The notes under the pieces are model-generated. The model saw only the letters and a program-made list of their open reading frames with translations, did not search any database and was not told where the DNA came from. Both the position numbers and the translations under genes were made by a program. A stretch of 64,000 nucleotides of DNA from CAYWXV01 sp964462535 (lineage in GTDB: Bacteria > Bacteroidota > Ignavibacteria > OLB7), in NCBI GenBank assembly GCA_964462535.1, contig CAYWXV010000008.1, forward strand, positions 30,845 to 94,844. The letters are read 5' to 3'. The first letter of the stretch is position 1, and every line of letters starts with the position of its first letter. Of this stretch, positions 8,552 to 16,032 are shown in pieces.

Positions 8552-8746
8552 CTAATTGCACTTGCGCGCGGCACGGACTGATCCACCACGCGGACCGCGT
8601 TTGAAAAGCGGGGCGCGAATGTACATGGCGAGAACGATCGACACAACCCCTCCAATAATCCCCATCAGCTTACCAGCGGAGGACGGACCATTTGCGCGAT
8701 CGGCAAAAGACAGTTGCCACGCCGCATCACACATTGATATTTTCAA
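8552..8746 (-). CDS. Small single-pass membrane protein
   Basis: 64 residues with one membrane helix (MGIIGGVVSIVLAMYI, about residues 28-43) and a basic tail (KRGPRGGSVRAARK). It stops 3 bp before the lipocalin-like gene, so translation is probably coupled. No family recognised. A shorter product from an internal ATG directly before the helix is possible. Confidence 0.5.
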   Translation of the reverse strand: MKISMCDAAWQLSFADRANGPSSAGKLMGIIGGVVSIVLAMYIRAPLFKRGPRGGSVRAARKCN

Positions 8747-8856
8747 GAGACTATGCCCGGGCGGTAGTGTACCGGCACGTTAACGCGCGGTCGAAGCCGC
8801 GTTGTGAACACATCGAATGACGTGCCGGCTGCCGCGTCCAACACAATACCAACACC

Positions 8857-9234
8857 ATGGCCTACAGCGCAGAACTCGGAAGGATCGGATGGATCGACCT
8901 CACGGTTGGAAACGCCGACGATGTCAGCTCCTTCTACGAGGCGGTCATTGGGTGGAAGCGAAATCCTCATCCAATGGGGGACTACAACGACTACGACATG
9001 CGGGTCGACGACGAGGCCGTTGTTGGCATCTGCAACGCGCTGAAGGAGAACGCCGGCATCCCGCCACAGTGGTTGATGTACGTCAACGTCGCGAGTGTCA
9101 AGGAAAGCAGCGAGATAGCGAAGGCACGAGGGGGGACTATAGTCGAAGGCCCCAGAATGATGGGTGGCTACCACTTCTGTATCGTACAGGATCCTGCAGG
9201 GGCCGTACTGGCTCTGATGAGTCCAGAGTCGTAG
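8857..9234 (+). CDS. VOC family protein (glyoxalase/bleomycin-resistance fold)
   Basis: 125 residues, one VOC module pair. LGRIGWIDLTVGNADDVSSFYEAVIGW at the N-terminus and HFCIVQDPAGAVLALMSPES at the C-terminus are the paired beta-alpha-beta-beta-beta halves of the family. Members range from metal-dependent lyases to binding proteins for small electrophiles. The usual metal ligands are not clear here. It is the only plus-strand gene in this stretch and is convergent with the 92-residue gene, 4 bp apart. Confidence 0.88.
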   Translation: MAYSAELGRIGWIDLTVGNADDVSSFYEAVIGWKRNPHPMGDYNDYDMRVDDEAVVGICNALKENAGIPPQWLMYVNVASVKESSEIAKARGGTIVEGPRMMGGYHFCIVQDPAGAVLALMSPES

Positions 9235-9238
9235 CCCG

Positions 9239-9517
9239 TCATTCCTCTATTGCGCGATCATAGCGCGCCGCAAGCTCGATAAACTCGTCCCCCCACCCGC
9301 TGCTCAGGCTTACCTCCTGCAACGGACCTGTTGGCAGGAAGAGAACGTGAGCACCGATCGGTCGCGGGTTCTCCCCGCTCTCGATCACCCTGATGTAAGC
9401 GTCCAGCTCAGCCAGAGCTTCGTCCGCGTTATCCCACCCCGACCACGAAAAATTGTTGTCGGGGCGTAGCAGAAGGGCGCGCGCTTCGCGCAGGACGTCA
9501 AGGAGGTGGGGGGACAT
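9239..9517 (-). CDS. Hypothetical 92-residue protein
   Basis: Soluble, acidic protein. LLDVLREARALLLRPDNNFSWSGWDNADEALAELDAYI is strongly helical, followed by FLPTGPLQEVSLSSGWGDEFIELAARYD. The composition and reading are those of a real gene, and homologues of this general type occur as small DUF proteins in many phyla, but I cannot name the family. It lies 9 bp downstream of the first of two paralogous lipoproteins on the same strand, so it may be co-transcribed with it. Confidence 0.6.
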   Translation of the reverse strand: MSPHLLDVLREARALLLRPDNNFSWSGWDNADEALAELDAYIRVIESGENPRPIGAHVLFLPTGPLQEVSLSSGWGDEFIELAARYDRAIEE

Positions 9518-9526
9518 TGTTCGATG

Positions 9527-10192
9527 TCAGCAGTCCTCGCGGTTTACGCTGAGCAAGATTCGCTGCGCACCACCGTTCTCGAAGACCACATAGAGATCCC
9601 AGAGGTTGGGGAAGATTTCCTCGAACTCTTCTGATGGTTGATCGCTGACGTAATACGCACACTCGTCCGTCAGCTTTCTTGGCTTTCCGAGGCGGGCCAT
9701 GACGGACACGGGCGAATCACCGTGGGTGACGCCAAAGACCTCCATAGACTCTCCGGTTAGGCTGAGGAGGATTGGATCGTCCCCCCTCGTCTCTTCCACA
9801 AGTCCGTTACCATAGACGCGGAAATGGAGATCCATGTCGGTGCATTCCTCGTGCGCCACGACCTTGTCACTCACCTTGTTGGTTCGCTCTATTTCGAGGA
9901 TCGTTTCTTCCACCGCTGAACTCTTCAGCACATTCTCCACATCAAAGTCCCTCGCATCGCGCACAAGAGCATCGGTTGCTCCCAGCAAATCTTGAAGCTG
10001 GTCTGAAGTGGCTGGTGACGCAACATGCGTCACGCCAGCCGTCCCCCCTTCCGCGGTCGAGGCGGACGTGGAATCTGCCTTCGCCGGGGGAGCTTTGATC
10101 GCGGAGTCGTTTGCAGGTGCGGCATCGCCAGCCGGTTTCTCGCCACCACCACAAGCCGCGATCGCCAGGAACAGTATCGGGAGCCATCTCAT
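9527..10192 (-). CDS. Lipoprotein, paralogue 1 of a tandem pair
   Basis: 221 residues from ATG 10192, chosen because GAGAGG stands 9 nt upstream and the product then begins with a clean lipoprotein signal (MRWLPILFLAIAAC). A low-complexity Ala/Thr/Ser/Pro linker (about 20-65) follows, then a globular C-terminal domain with HEECTDMDLHFRVYGNG, FGVTHGDSPVSVMARLGKPRK, YYVSDQP and a final EDC. The same landmarks occur in the neighbour at 10511-11155, so the two are a tandem duplication. Conserved cysteines at the domain start and at the last residue might form a disulfide. Function unknown, envelope-located. Confidence 0.8.
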   Translation of the reverse strand: MRWLPILFLAIAACGGGEKPAGDAAPANDSAIKAPPAKADSTSASTAEGGTAGVTHVASPATSDQLQDLLGATDALVRDARDFDVENVLKSSAVEETILEIERTNKVSDKVVAHEECTDMDLHFRVYGNGLVEETRGDDPILLSLTGESMEVFGVTHGDSPVSVMARLGKPRKLTDECAYYVSDQPSEEFEEIFPNLWDLYVVFENGGAQRILLSVNREDC

Positions 10193-10510
10193 TCGGAAGT
10201 ACCTCTCTGCGAATTTCGTGAGTTGAATAGGGAAGAAGGAGGTGCCGCGACAACGGCGCCTGCGTAATTGCACGAAAGACTTCGTAGTCTCTGATTCGGT
10301 CGGATCGGTGTTGGACCGGAGCCTCAGTACCCCAATCTGGCGCGGGGCGGTCCAGCCTGTGCCGAGGGGACCAATGCCGGTTCACGTCGAGCCGCACACA
10401 ACGTCAACTACCACCAGGTCGAGGGGCTCTTGATTCCCGCGCGCTCGACGGGCACACCGCCGCGCGCATCAGCTCGTGTCCGGACACACGTAGGTCGATC
10501 AAGAATCGAC
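10193..10510. other. Spacer between the paralogous lipoprotein genes
   Basis: 318 bp holding the promoter region of paralogue 1 and the 3' hairpin of paralogue 2. I see no further gene. The frame that continues upstream of ATG 10192 lacks start signals. Confidence 0.5.
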
Positions 10511-10513
10511 CTA
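10491..10513 (-). terminator. Hairpin overlapping the stop of lipoprotein paralogue 2
   Basis: TAGGTCGAT and its exact complement ATCGACCTA (9-bp stem, 5-nt loop). The distal arm contains the TAG stop codon (10511-10513). There is no U tract after it, so it may protect the 3' end rather than terminate. Confidence 0.4.
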
Positions 10514-11155
10514 ACAGTCCTCCTGGAACCGCTGCATCACGATTCGGTCAGCCTCACCATTGCTGAAGAGGATGAAGAGTCGCCACCGGTTCGGCATGTA
10601 CTCCCTGATCGATTTGTCGGGCTGATCTGTCACGTAGAGAGCGATTTGATCGTTCACTTTGCGTGGGCTGCCAAGCTTCTTGATCACAGCGTCGACACGA
10701 TCGCCAGGGGTAACGCCGAAGTGCTCCAATGCCGCGCGCGGCACCATGACCGTCATCGGATCATTCGTTCTAGACATCGCCTCAACACTATTCTGGTAGA
10801 CGCGATAGTGGATATCCTCGTCCGTGCAGGCTTCGTGAAAAATGACAGTGTCACGAACGGCGCGACCGGCAACAAGGGAGCGGATCTCGTTCTCGAGTCG
10901 GGCACTGGGTAGAAGATCGAACGCATCCCGCTCCTGTTCCTTCTCTATGCTCTGCGTCATTGCCGTCATGGAATCCAGGAGGTATAGAACGGGGCCGGTC
11001 GGCAATGCCGTCGGAGTTGTCGTCGCTGCGGAACTACTGTCGGATTTGATGGTGGCTGTGGAGCTGTCGGATGGGAGAGCCTGCTTCTCGATGGCAACTT
11101 TCCCATCACACGCCAGCAGAAGAACGGTCGTTAGGAGAACTGGGAGAGATTTCAT
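10511..11155 (-). CDS. Lipoprotein, paralogue 2 of a tandem pair
   Basis: 214 residues from ATG 11155. The signal MKSLPVLLTTVLLLAC is a textbook lipobox. A Ser/Thr-rich linker (about 25-60) leads to a helical region (YLLDSMTAMTQSIEKEQERDAFDLL) and a domain sharing HEACTDEDIHYRVYQNS, FGVTPGDRVDAVIKKLGSPRK, YVTDQP and final EDC with paralogue 1. Gene order and spacing suggest duplication in place followed by divergence of the linker. The G-D-x-V-x-x-V-x-x-x-L-G-x-P motif resembles the turn found in small envelope proteins such as BamE, but this is only a resemblance. Confidence 0.8.
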   Translation of the reverse strand: MKSLPVLLTTVLLLACDGKVAIEKQALPSDSSTATIKSDSSSAATTTPTALPTGPVLYLLDSMTAMTQSIEKEQERDAFDLLPSARLENEIRSLVAGRAVRDTVIFHEACTDEDIHYRVYQNSVEAMSRTNDPMTVMVPRAALEHFGVTPGDRVDAVIKKLGSPRKVNDQIALYVTDQPDKSIREYMPNRWRLFILFSNGEADRIVMQRFQEDC

Positions 11156-11192
11156 GTACGCACTTGGGGATCCGGACGCATAGGGCGTTGCG

Positions 11193-11831
11193 TCATTGCA
11201 GGACGAAGACACCCACGAAGTCGTCAATCGGTTCGAAGGTCAACGGAAGGCCAGCCTGGGCGAGGGCGGGAACGATATGATCGACGATCCAGTAGAGCTC
11301 CTCGTCCCACACGTCGGCCCACTCCACGCGGGCGGCATCGAGTGCGGCCATGCTTGCGAATGCAAGATCGGCGATGACTATTCTGCCCCCCTCTACCAGA
11401 TGATCCCGCTTGAGTCGCGAAAGTACATCAATCTTCTCGTCCGTCTCAAAGTGGTGGAAGACGTAGGCCGAGACCAGCCGGTCGTATCGCTGCGGAAGCT
11501 TGGATGGCCAGGGGCCCAGGATGTCGGCCACAACCGTCGAAACGTCTGGCAGCTTCTTCGCTGCCTCATCGAGCATCCTGGTGGAGTAATCGACACCAAG
11601 GACGTGACAGCCCCGGTCGACAAAGAGCCGAGCGAGGTTACCGGTGCCGATCCCGAGATCCAGTACTGAAGTACCCGGACCCACATCGGCAAGGTCGACG
11701 ACACGCTGCAACACCCGACGGTACGAGCGGAACGGGAAGGTATCTCCTGTGAAGACGTTGGCGTCGTAGACAGAAGACCATTCGCTGAATTCGTCGGGTG
11801 TACCTATAGCCATAATTATCGCCGGATCCAT
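11193..11831 (-). CDS. Class I SAM-dependent methyltransferase
   Basis: 212 residues. SVLDLGIGTGNLARLF (about 55-70) is motif I and VLGVDYSTRMLDEA is motif II with the acidic residue binding the ribose. YDRLVSAYVFHHFETDEK is motif IV/V of the Methyltransf_11/25 group. C-terminal helices follow to the stop. The family methylates small molecules or lipids, and the substrate cannot be read from this sequence. ATG at 11831 or 11813 could start it. It stands 37 bp upstream of the lipoprotein pair on the same strand and may be the first gene of that unit. Confidence 0.9.
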   Translation of the reverse strand: MDPAIIMAIGTPDEFSEWSSVYDANVFTGDTFPFRSYRRVLQRVVDLADVGPGTSVLDLGIGTGNLARLFVDRGCHVLGVDYSTRMLDEAAKKLPDVSTVVADILGPWPSKLPQRYDRLVSAYVFHHFETDEKIDVLSRLKRDHLVEGGRIVIADLAFASMAALDAARVEWADVWDEELYWIVDHIVPALAQAGLPLTFEPIDDFVGVFVLQ

Positions 11832-11892
11832 AAGCCGCGATGCGTCGCGCGCTCATGTATCGATGCTATTCAATTCGCGTTCGCATGTGTGA

Positions 11893-12417
11893 TCACGGGA
11901 CGATATCGATTGGGGTACCGTCAGGAACGGCGCGCCAGAGCTCGTCCATCTCGGCGTTGGTCACGGCCACGCAGCCGTCGGTCCAGTCCCGAAGCCGATG
12001 CAGTGGTCCGAGAACTCCACTACCGTTTGCCAGACCGTGAATCATGACACCCCCACCGGGAGATCGATGGCGTTCGCGCGCGAACGCGATGTGGTGAGGC
12101 CGAGGATAGGAAATGTGAAGAGATCGATAGGCTGCACTGTGCGGATTCCTCCAGTCGATCGTGAATCGCCCTTCCGGCGTCTTCCCATCTCCTTCGAGTT
12201 GCTTCGCTCCGACCGGCTGTCGTCCGAGCGCGATGGCGTACCTCTTGATTGCCCTCCCCTCGCTGTAGAGCGTCAGCCGCCTCTCTCCCTTCTCGACGAG
12301 TAGTCTGTCAGCACGAATTCCATTTGTAAGGGGTGTGAACGTCAACTGGTACACGCCGATCGCAATACCCGCGAGAAATGGAAGCGCGGCGATCGATTTG
12401 ATTATCGGGTGTTTCAT
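11893..12417 (-). CDS. L,D-transpeptidase (YkuD domain)
   Basis: 174 residues from ATG 12417. An N-terminal membrane anchor or signal (about 8-27) is followed by a YkuD domain: LLVEKGERRLTLYSEG, LGRQPVGAKQLEGDGKTPEG, then the catalytic pair H127 in MIHGLAN and C149 in TDGCVAV. The nucleophile motif is T-D-G-C rather than the common S-x-G-C. Such enzymes cross-link peptidoglycan through meso-DAP or act as hydrolases on it (YafK/DpaA branch). The start is fixed by the pyrophosphatase stop 1 nt upstream, which implies tight translational coupling. Confidence 0.9.
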   Translation of the reverse strand: MKHPIIKSIAALPFLAGIAIGVYQLTFTPLTNGIRADRLLVEKGERRLTLYSEGRAIKRYAIALGRQPVGAKQLEGDGKTPEGRFTIDWRNPHSAAYRSLHISYPRPHHIAFARERHRSPGGGVMIHGLANGSGVLGPLHRLRDWTDGCVAVTNAEMDELWRAVPDGTPIDIVP

Positions 12418-12418
12418 C

Positions 12419-13027
12419 TCAGGCGGACGTGCCCTCTCCACCGAACTCGTTGTCGTAATCCGCAACTGCGGCAAGAACGACTCTTCGCGCATGTTCGCCA
12501 CCATAGACGCGGGTGATGCGCGCCTGGGATGGGCGGCCGGGAACCAGCTTGTAGGTCAGAAAGTAGTGCTGAAGGCGCTCGACCAGAACACCCGGGATAT
12601 CGCTGATGTCACGCGCCTCTCCCCAGACGTAGTCGTTTTCCAGAACCGCGATGATCTTGTCGTCTGCATCGCCACCATCGATCATTTGCAATCCGCCAAT
12701 CACACGACCGCGGACGATGATCTCGTTGCGTGCTATAACGCGCTCACTGAGGACGCAGACATCAAGGGGATCGCCATCTCCCTTGTTTGATTCAGGTGCA
12801 AGCGCGGCTATACGATTCCCGCAATACGTTCGCGGAATAAACCCGTAAAGGGTGGGGTGTTGCGACGAAGAGCGCTGCGGGCGGTCGATCCGTAGATAGC
12901 CCGAGACCTTGTCTACCTCGTACTTCATCAGATCGAACGGCGTGATCTCGATGAAGGCATTGATGACATACGGAGGGTCAGGACCGACCTCAAGTCCATG
13001 CCACGGATGCGGGCGATAGAGATTCAT
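12419..13027 (-). CDS. ppa: Inorganic pyrophosphatase (soluble, family I)
   Basis: 202 residues, slightly longer than E. coli Ppa (175). The catalytic core is intact: FIEITPFDLMKYEVDK at 25-40, YGFIPRTYCGN at 61-71, the metal-binding motif DGDPLDV at 84-90 and GGDADDKI at 118-125. It hydrolyses pyrophosphate from biosynthesis. The C-terminal 40 residues are an unusual extension. It is directly coupled (1 nt) to the L,D-transpeptidase, an unexpected partner for a housekeeping enzyme. Confidence 0.94.
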   Translation of the reverse strand: MNLYRPHPWHGLEVGPDPPYVINAFIEITPFDLMKYEVDKVSGYLRIDRPQRSSSQHPTLYGFIPRTYCGNRIAALAPESNKGDGDPLDVCVLSERVIARNEIIVRGRVIGGLQMIDGGDADDKIIAVLENDYVWGEARDISDIPGVLVERLQHYFLTYKLVPGRPSQARITRVYGGEHARRVVLAAVADYDNEFGGEGTSA

Positions 13028-13118
13028 GGAACGCGAGATTGATGAGAAGGTTGTTCACGTTGCGTCCGGACCCCGTGCTCGAGACGATGCGCAGCATCCA
13101 CACGCACATCTATGTTCG

Positions 13119-13595
13119 TCAAATACGGAGCATTTCCACTCCCCACCTATGGCTTCCATGTGAGAGGAGGTCAGTCGCCTCGTCGAGATCTACCCAATGG
13201 AGCTCATGATCGTCCTCGACCTGGGACGTGGTGCCGACGCAGCGTGCGGAGATGAAGACGCTTGGCTTCTCGAAGCAGGCATTCTCGGCTATTGAGACGA
13301 CGATTTCGGTCGCACGAGTCACAACCCCAATCACTTCGACCTCTAGCCCGCACTCCTCCATCGTCTCCCGCACGACCGTCTCTTCCGGACTCTCACCCAC
13401 ATCGCTCCCGCCACCGGGAAGGAACCATCCTGAGGGCGTTCGAACGACTGCTATTCTGCGTTCATCATTCAACACCAGCGCGTACGCGCCGGGACGGATG
13501 ATGTGTGGATATCCGTCAACCAATTCGCCAAACACTGGAGAGATCATGAGCGCCAAGGGGACATTGTCATTCTTGACCCTGGTGCGGCGTTGCAC
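13119..13595 (-). CDS. Nudix hydrolase
   Basis: 158 residues. The Nudix box is complete at 62-84 (G-x5-E-x7-REUxEExGU read as GGSDVGE, RETMEECGL), preceded by PSGWFLPGG as in MutT and ADP-ribose pyrophosphatase relatives. It would hydrolyse a nucleoside diphosphate linked to another moiety. The substrate is not evident, since regions outside the box are generic. ATG at 13595 or at 13547 (MISPVFG) may be the start. The stop lies about 90 bp upstream of the pyrophosphatase start. Confidence 0.9.
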   Translation of the reverse strand: MQRRTRVKNDNVPLALMISPVFGELVDGYPHIIRPGAYALVLNDERRIAVVRTPSGWFLPGGGSDVGESPEETVVRETMEECGLEVEVIGVVTRATEIVVSIAENACFEKPSVFISARCVGTTSQVEDDHELHWVDLDEATDLLSHGSHRWGVEMLRI

Positions 13596-13800
13596 CGGAG
13601 TCCTCGGACAGGTTCACGGCTTTCAATCGGAGAACGCGCACGTAAGAAATAAAGGCGGACTTCTCTTCGGCTGAATTGAATGCGCGGTCAGGAATGGACG
13701 GCCAGGGACAACCGTGGTGGAATATCTCTACGGTATGCCCGTGTTGCTCCATCGCAGTTACATGGCACGATGAGATAGTCGAAGATGCACCGTAGTGCAC
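13567..13800 (-). CDS. Doubtful small protein upstream of Nudix gene
   Basis: 77 residues, overlapping the Nudix start by 29 bp. HHGCPWPSIPDRAFNSAEEKSAFISYVRVLRLKAVN reads like a folded fragment, while the ends do not. It could be the remains of a larger gene. No family recognised. Confidence 0.22.
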   Translation of the reverse strand: MHYGASSTISSCHVTAMEQHGHTVEIFHHGCPWPSIPDRAFNSAEEKSAFISYVRVLRLKAVNLSEDSGATPHQGQE

Positions 13801-13873
13801 CGCTGTACGCCCGCGCGTCGATAGTTACGGCGCGGACCACCGTTGGGCTGTCTACGACCCGCCCAGCAAACAC

Positions 13874-14146
13874 CTAGCGGACATATCGGCGAACCTCGAA
13901 GCGCAGGTAGTACAAGCTCGCCATAACGTATGCCAGGTGGCCAGAATGCGCGGCGCCCAGGGACCAAACATACCCCGCTCTGTCCCATTCGTGGCAGATG
14001 AACCCAGTAATGAGTGCATAGAAGCCCAATGTCAGATCGTGACGGCGGCGATACGTCGGATGCCTGCTCGGCATGCGCTCCGCTATTTCAAGAGCATTGT
14101 CAACGTCAAAATCCAACTGAACTGTCACGCGGTGGGCTTTATGCAA
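13874..14146 (-). CDS. Possible small membrane protein
   Basis: 90 residues. A polar start (HRVTVQLDFDVDNALEIAERMPSRHPTYRRR) leads to one or two hydrophobic stretches (LTLGFYALITGFICH and HLAYVMASLYYL). This is the only reading in the 630-bp space between Nudix and PhzF genes that resembles a protein. No family, no clear ribosome binding site. Confidence 0.35.
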   Translation of the reverse strand: MHKAHRVTVQLDFDVDNALEIAERMPSRHPTYRRRHDLTLGFYALITGFICHEWDRAGYVWSLGAAHSGHLAYVMASLYYLRFEVRRYVR

Positions 14147-14229
14147 TCGGTGAGCGTATCCTGGCAGGGAATAAGCGTGTCATCGTTTGAGGTAATGTCA
14201 TCCGAATCAGGGTTTCGGGATCGCGTTTC

Positions 14230-15045
14230 CTATACCCCCTCAACCTCCACCCTCCCCCCTACCGAAATCTCCCCCTCCAGCGACGAACTATCCAGCAAGA
14301 GCAACCCCCTCGACGCTCTCCCACCCGACCCCTGGTCGATCATCCATTCTCCCGGAGGAAGGAGAACCGAGAGACCGAGTACTGCTCCACCGGTCGAGGC
14401 GTCCTCACGGCCTGATAGCGAGATCGTAAAGACGCGTAGCGCGATGCGATTTCGGTCGAGGAGTGTGTAGAAGCAGAGGCCGGTCAGATTGTGCGTGCCG
14501 CAGAACGCCACGACCGCCGCAGGTGCAATGCCGATCGCATTCAGCGATGCACCGTCGTGGCAGCGATGGAAGAGTCTACGACGTCCGCTGTCGACTACAG
14601 GCGCCGGGGTCGCATCGGTCAGAGCCTTGGCAAGGGTGGCTGGGCTGATATCTCCATCGCATCGACGGATGCGATCACGTGGGACATCGAACCAGTGGGT
14701 GTTCGCGGCGGAGCGCGTGCGGACAACGCCGATTCGAGTCACAAGTGTAATCGGCGTGTCACGGGGGGCGTGGGCCACCTCGCGCAACACCGCATCCACG
14801 GCGATCAATCCCTGTCCACAGAAGGACATTTCTCCTTCGTCGGGCGAGTAAAACCGGACGGACCAGGGCTCCACGGCACGCGTTCGATAGACGAATGCTG
14901 TATCCGGGACGGCAAGTTCACGCGCAATGTCGTGACGGTCACGTTCCGACAGTTCCACATCCTCGATCACCACGCACGTGGGATTTCCAGCCGCCTCCGG
15001 TCCAACAAATGCATTCGCGCGAAAGAGATGGGTCACGTCTCTCAT
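14230..15045 (-). CDS. PhzF family isomerase/epimerase
   Basis: 271 residues, the normal length for the two-domain diaminopimelate-epimerase-like PhzF fold. FRANAFVGPEAAGNPTCVV is the N-terminal signature, SPDEGEMSFCGQG corresponds to the first-domain CGH loop, and FTISLSGREDASTGGAVLGLSVLL is the second-domain signature. In PhzF the catalytic acid is Glu45 in SETAFV. Here the equivalent is Asp48 (VPDTAFV), and the CGH histidine is Gln. So the fold is clear but the activity is uncertain. No phenazine genes are nearby. The region just upstream on the minus strand has TAATCTTCG, a possible -7 element. Confidence 0.85.
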   Translation of the reverse strand: MRDVTHLFRANAFVGPEAAGNPTCVVIEDVELSERDRHDIARELAVPDTAFVYRTRAVEPWSVRFYSPDEGEMSFCGQGLIAVDAVLREVAHAPRDTPITLVTRIGVVRTRSAANTHWFDVPRDRIRRCDGDISPATLAKALTDATPAPVVDSGRRRLFHRCHDGASLNAIGIAPAAVVAFCGTHNLTGLCFYTLLDRNRIALRVFTISLSGREDASTGGAVLGLSVLLPPGEWMIDQGSGGRASRGLLLLDSSSLEGEISVGGRVEVEGV

Positions 15046-15146
15046 GTCTGGGGCGTCCCGTGCAAGACGAAGATTAGGTGTCAGATTCGTCCAACGTGCG
15101 CTGTCGATAGTCGGTATTGTTCATCGCGGTGGTGCGCAGAGGCTCT

Positions 15147-15530
15147 CTATGTGTCACGTTGGGCAAACGCCACGACGTGACCATCGGGATCCAAGCAGTA
15201 CGAGACGACATCTCCCCAGTCACGAAGCAAAGGGGGGCTGAGCTCACGCGCACCTGCCTCCAGCGCACGATGATGATGGTCCTCCGGCGAAGGAACAATC
15301 AGATAAATCTCGGCTCGTGGAATACCGCTTGCTTGAGCCGGATCTGGAATTGCATCACCGAGCAGACGGCGTATTCCGGCTTCCGGCATCAGTCCAAGAA
15401 TCGTCCCGTTCGACAGCGTGAATTCGGTCATCCCCGGAACATCGAGCGTGGGCTGAAGCGCGAGCGCCGCCTGATAGAAGGCGGCGCTTCGCGATTGATC
15501 GGCAACGTACAGGATTATGTGCGTCGTCAC
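15147..15530 (-). CDS. VOC family protein
   Basis: 127 residues from GTG 15530, whose GTGA overlaps the stop of the preceding VOC gene, the usual sign of translational coupling. TTHIILYVADQSRSAAFYQAAL and DVVSYCLDPDGHVVAFAQR are the two halves of a VOC module. The middle loop (GIRRLLGDAIPDPAQASGIPRAEIYLIV) is as in glyoxalase-superfamily binding proteins. A longer reading from 15566 is open but lacks start signals. Confidence 0.88.
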   Translation of the reverse strand: MTTHIILYVADQSRSAAFYQAALALQPTLDVPGMTEFTLSNGTILGLMPEAGIRRLLGDAIPDPAQASGIPRAEIYLIVPSPEDHHHRALEAGARELSPPLLRDWGDVVSYCLDPDGHVVAFAQRDT

Positions 15531-15931
15531 AGAACCATCTCGGGCAACGGTGTCGCGAACCACCATCGATGTCCCTCGGGATCACGGGCTTCGTACTCGC
15601 GCTGACCGTACGGCTGATCGACCGGCACGCCCTCCACGTGTGCTCCCGCTGCGACTGCCCTCTCGTAATGGGCATCGACGTCGTGCACATGCACCACCAT
15701 TCCACTCCCGGCCATGTCAACGCTCTCCGGCGACGTCAGGCTATGCTCCGACGTGACACGATGGAGCCAGATGATCGAGCCGGCGACGCGGACCTCGCCG
15801 TGTACTGCATTTCCATCTCCATCACGCTCTACTCCGCCCGACTGAAAACCGAATGCGTTTACCAGAAAATCGTGCGCCGCGGTAATGTCGCGATACACAA
15901 GGATTGGAATGAGACGCTCGGTAACGGCCAT
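15527..15931 (-). CDS. VOC family protein (glyoxalase/bleomycin resistance)
   Basis: 134 residues from ATG 15931, placed by AGGAG nine bases upstream. The frame is open about 120 codons further but without protein-like sequence. LIPILVYRDITAAHDFLVNAFGF, SGMVVHVHDVDAHYERAVAAGAHV and PYGQREYEARDPEGHRWWFATP are the hallmarks of the PhnB-like branch. It is coupled to a second VOC gene by a 4-bp overlap, so the two may work as a heteromeric pair or on related ligands. Confidence 0.92.
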   Translation of the reverse strand: MAVTERLIPILVYRDITAAHDFLVNAFGFQSGGVERDGDGNAVHGEVRVAGSIIWLHRVTSEHSLTSPESVDMAGSGMVVHVHDVDAHYERAVAAGAHVEGVPVDQPYGQREYEARDPEGHRWWFATPLPEMVL

Positions 15932-16032
15932 GATGTGATCTCCTGTTGAGTATGGGTCTGGTGTGCTCGGCGGGCGCAATGTAGTGCACGCCGCGACATC
16001 CGCCCAGGCCCTCACCCACCCCCCCCACCACT

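Noticed and set aside
14230..15045. Phenazine biosynthesis cluster
   Set aside because: Only a PhzF-fold protein is present, with altered active-site residues and no other phz gene.
14491..15180. 229-residue open frame on the plus strand
   Set aside because: It is antisense to the PhzF gene, has no domain and its composition is that of a shadow frame.
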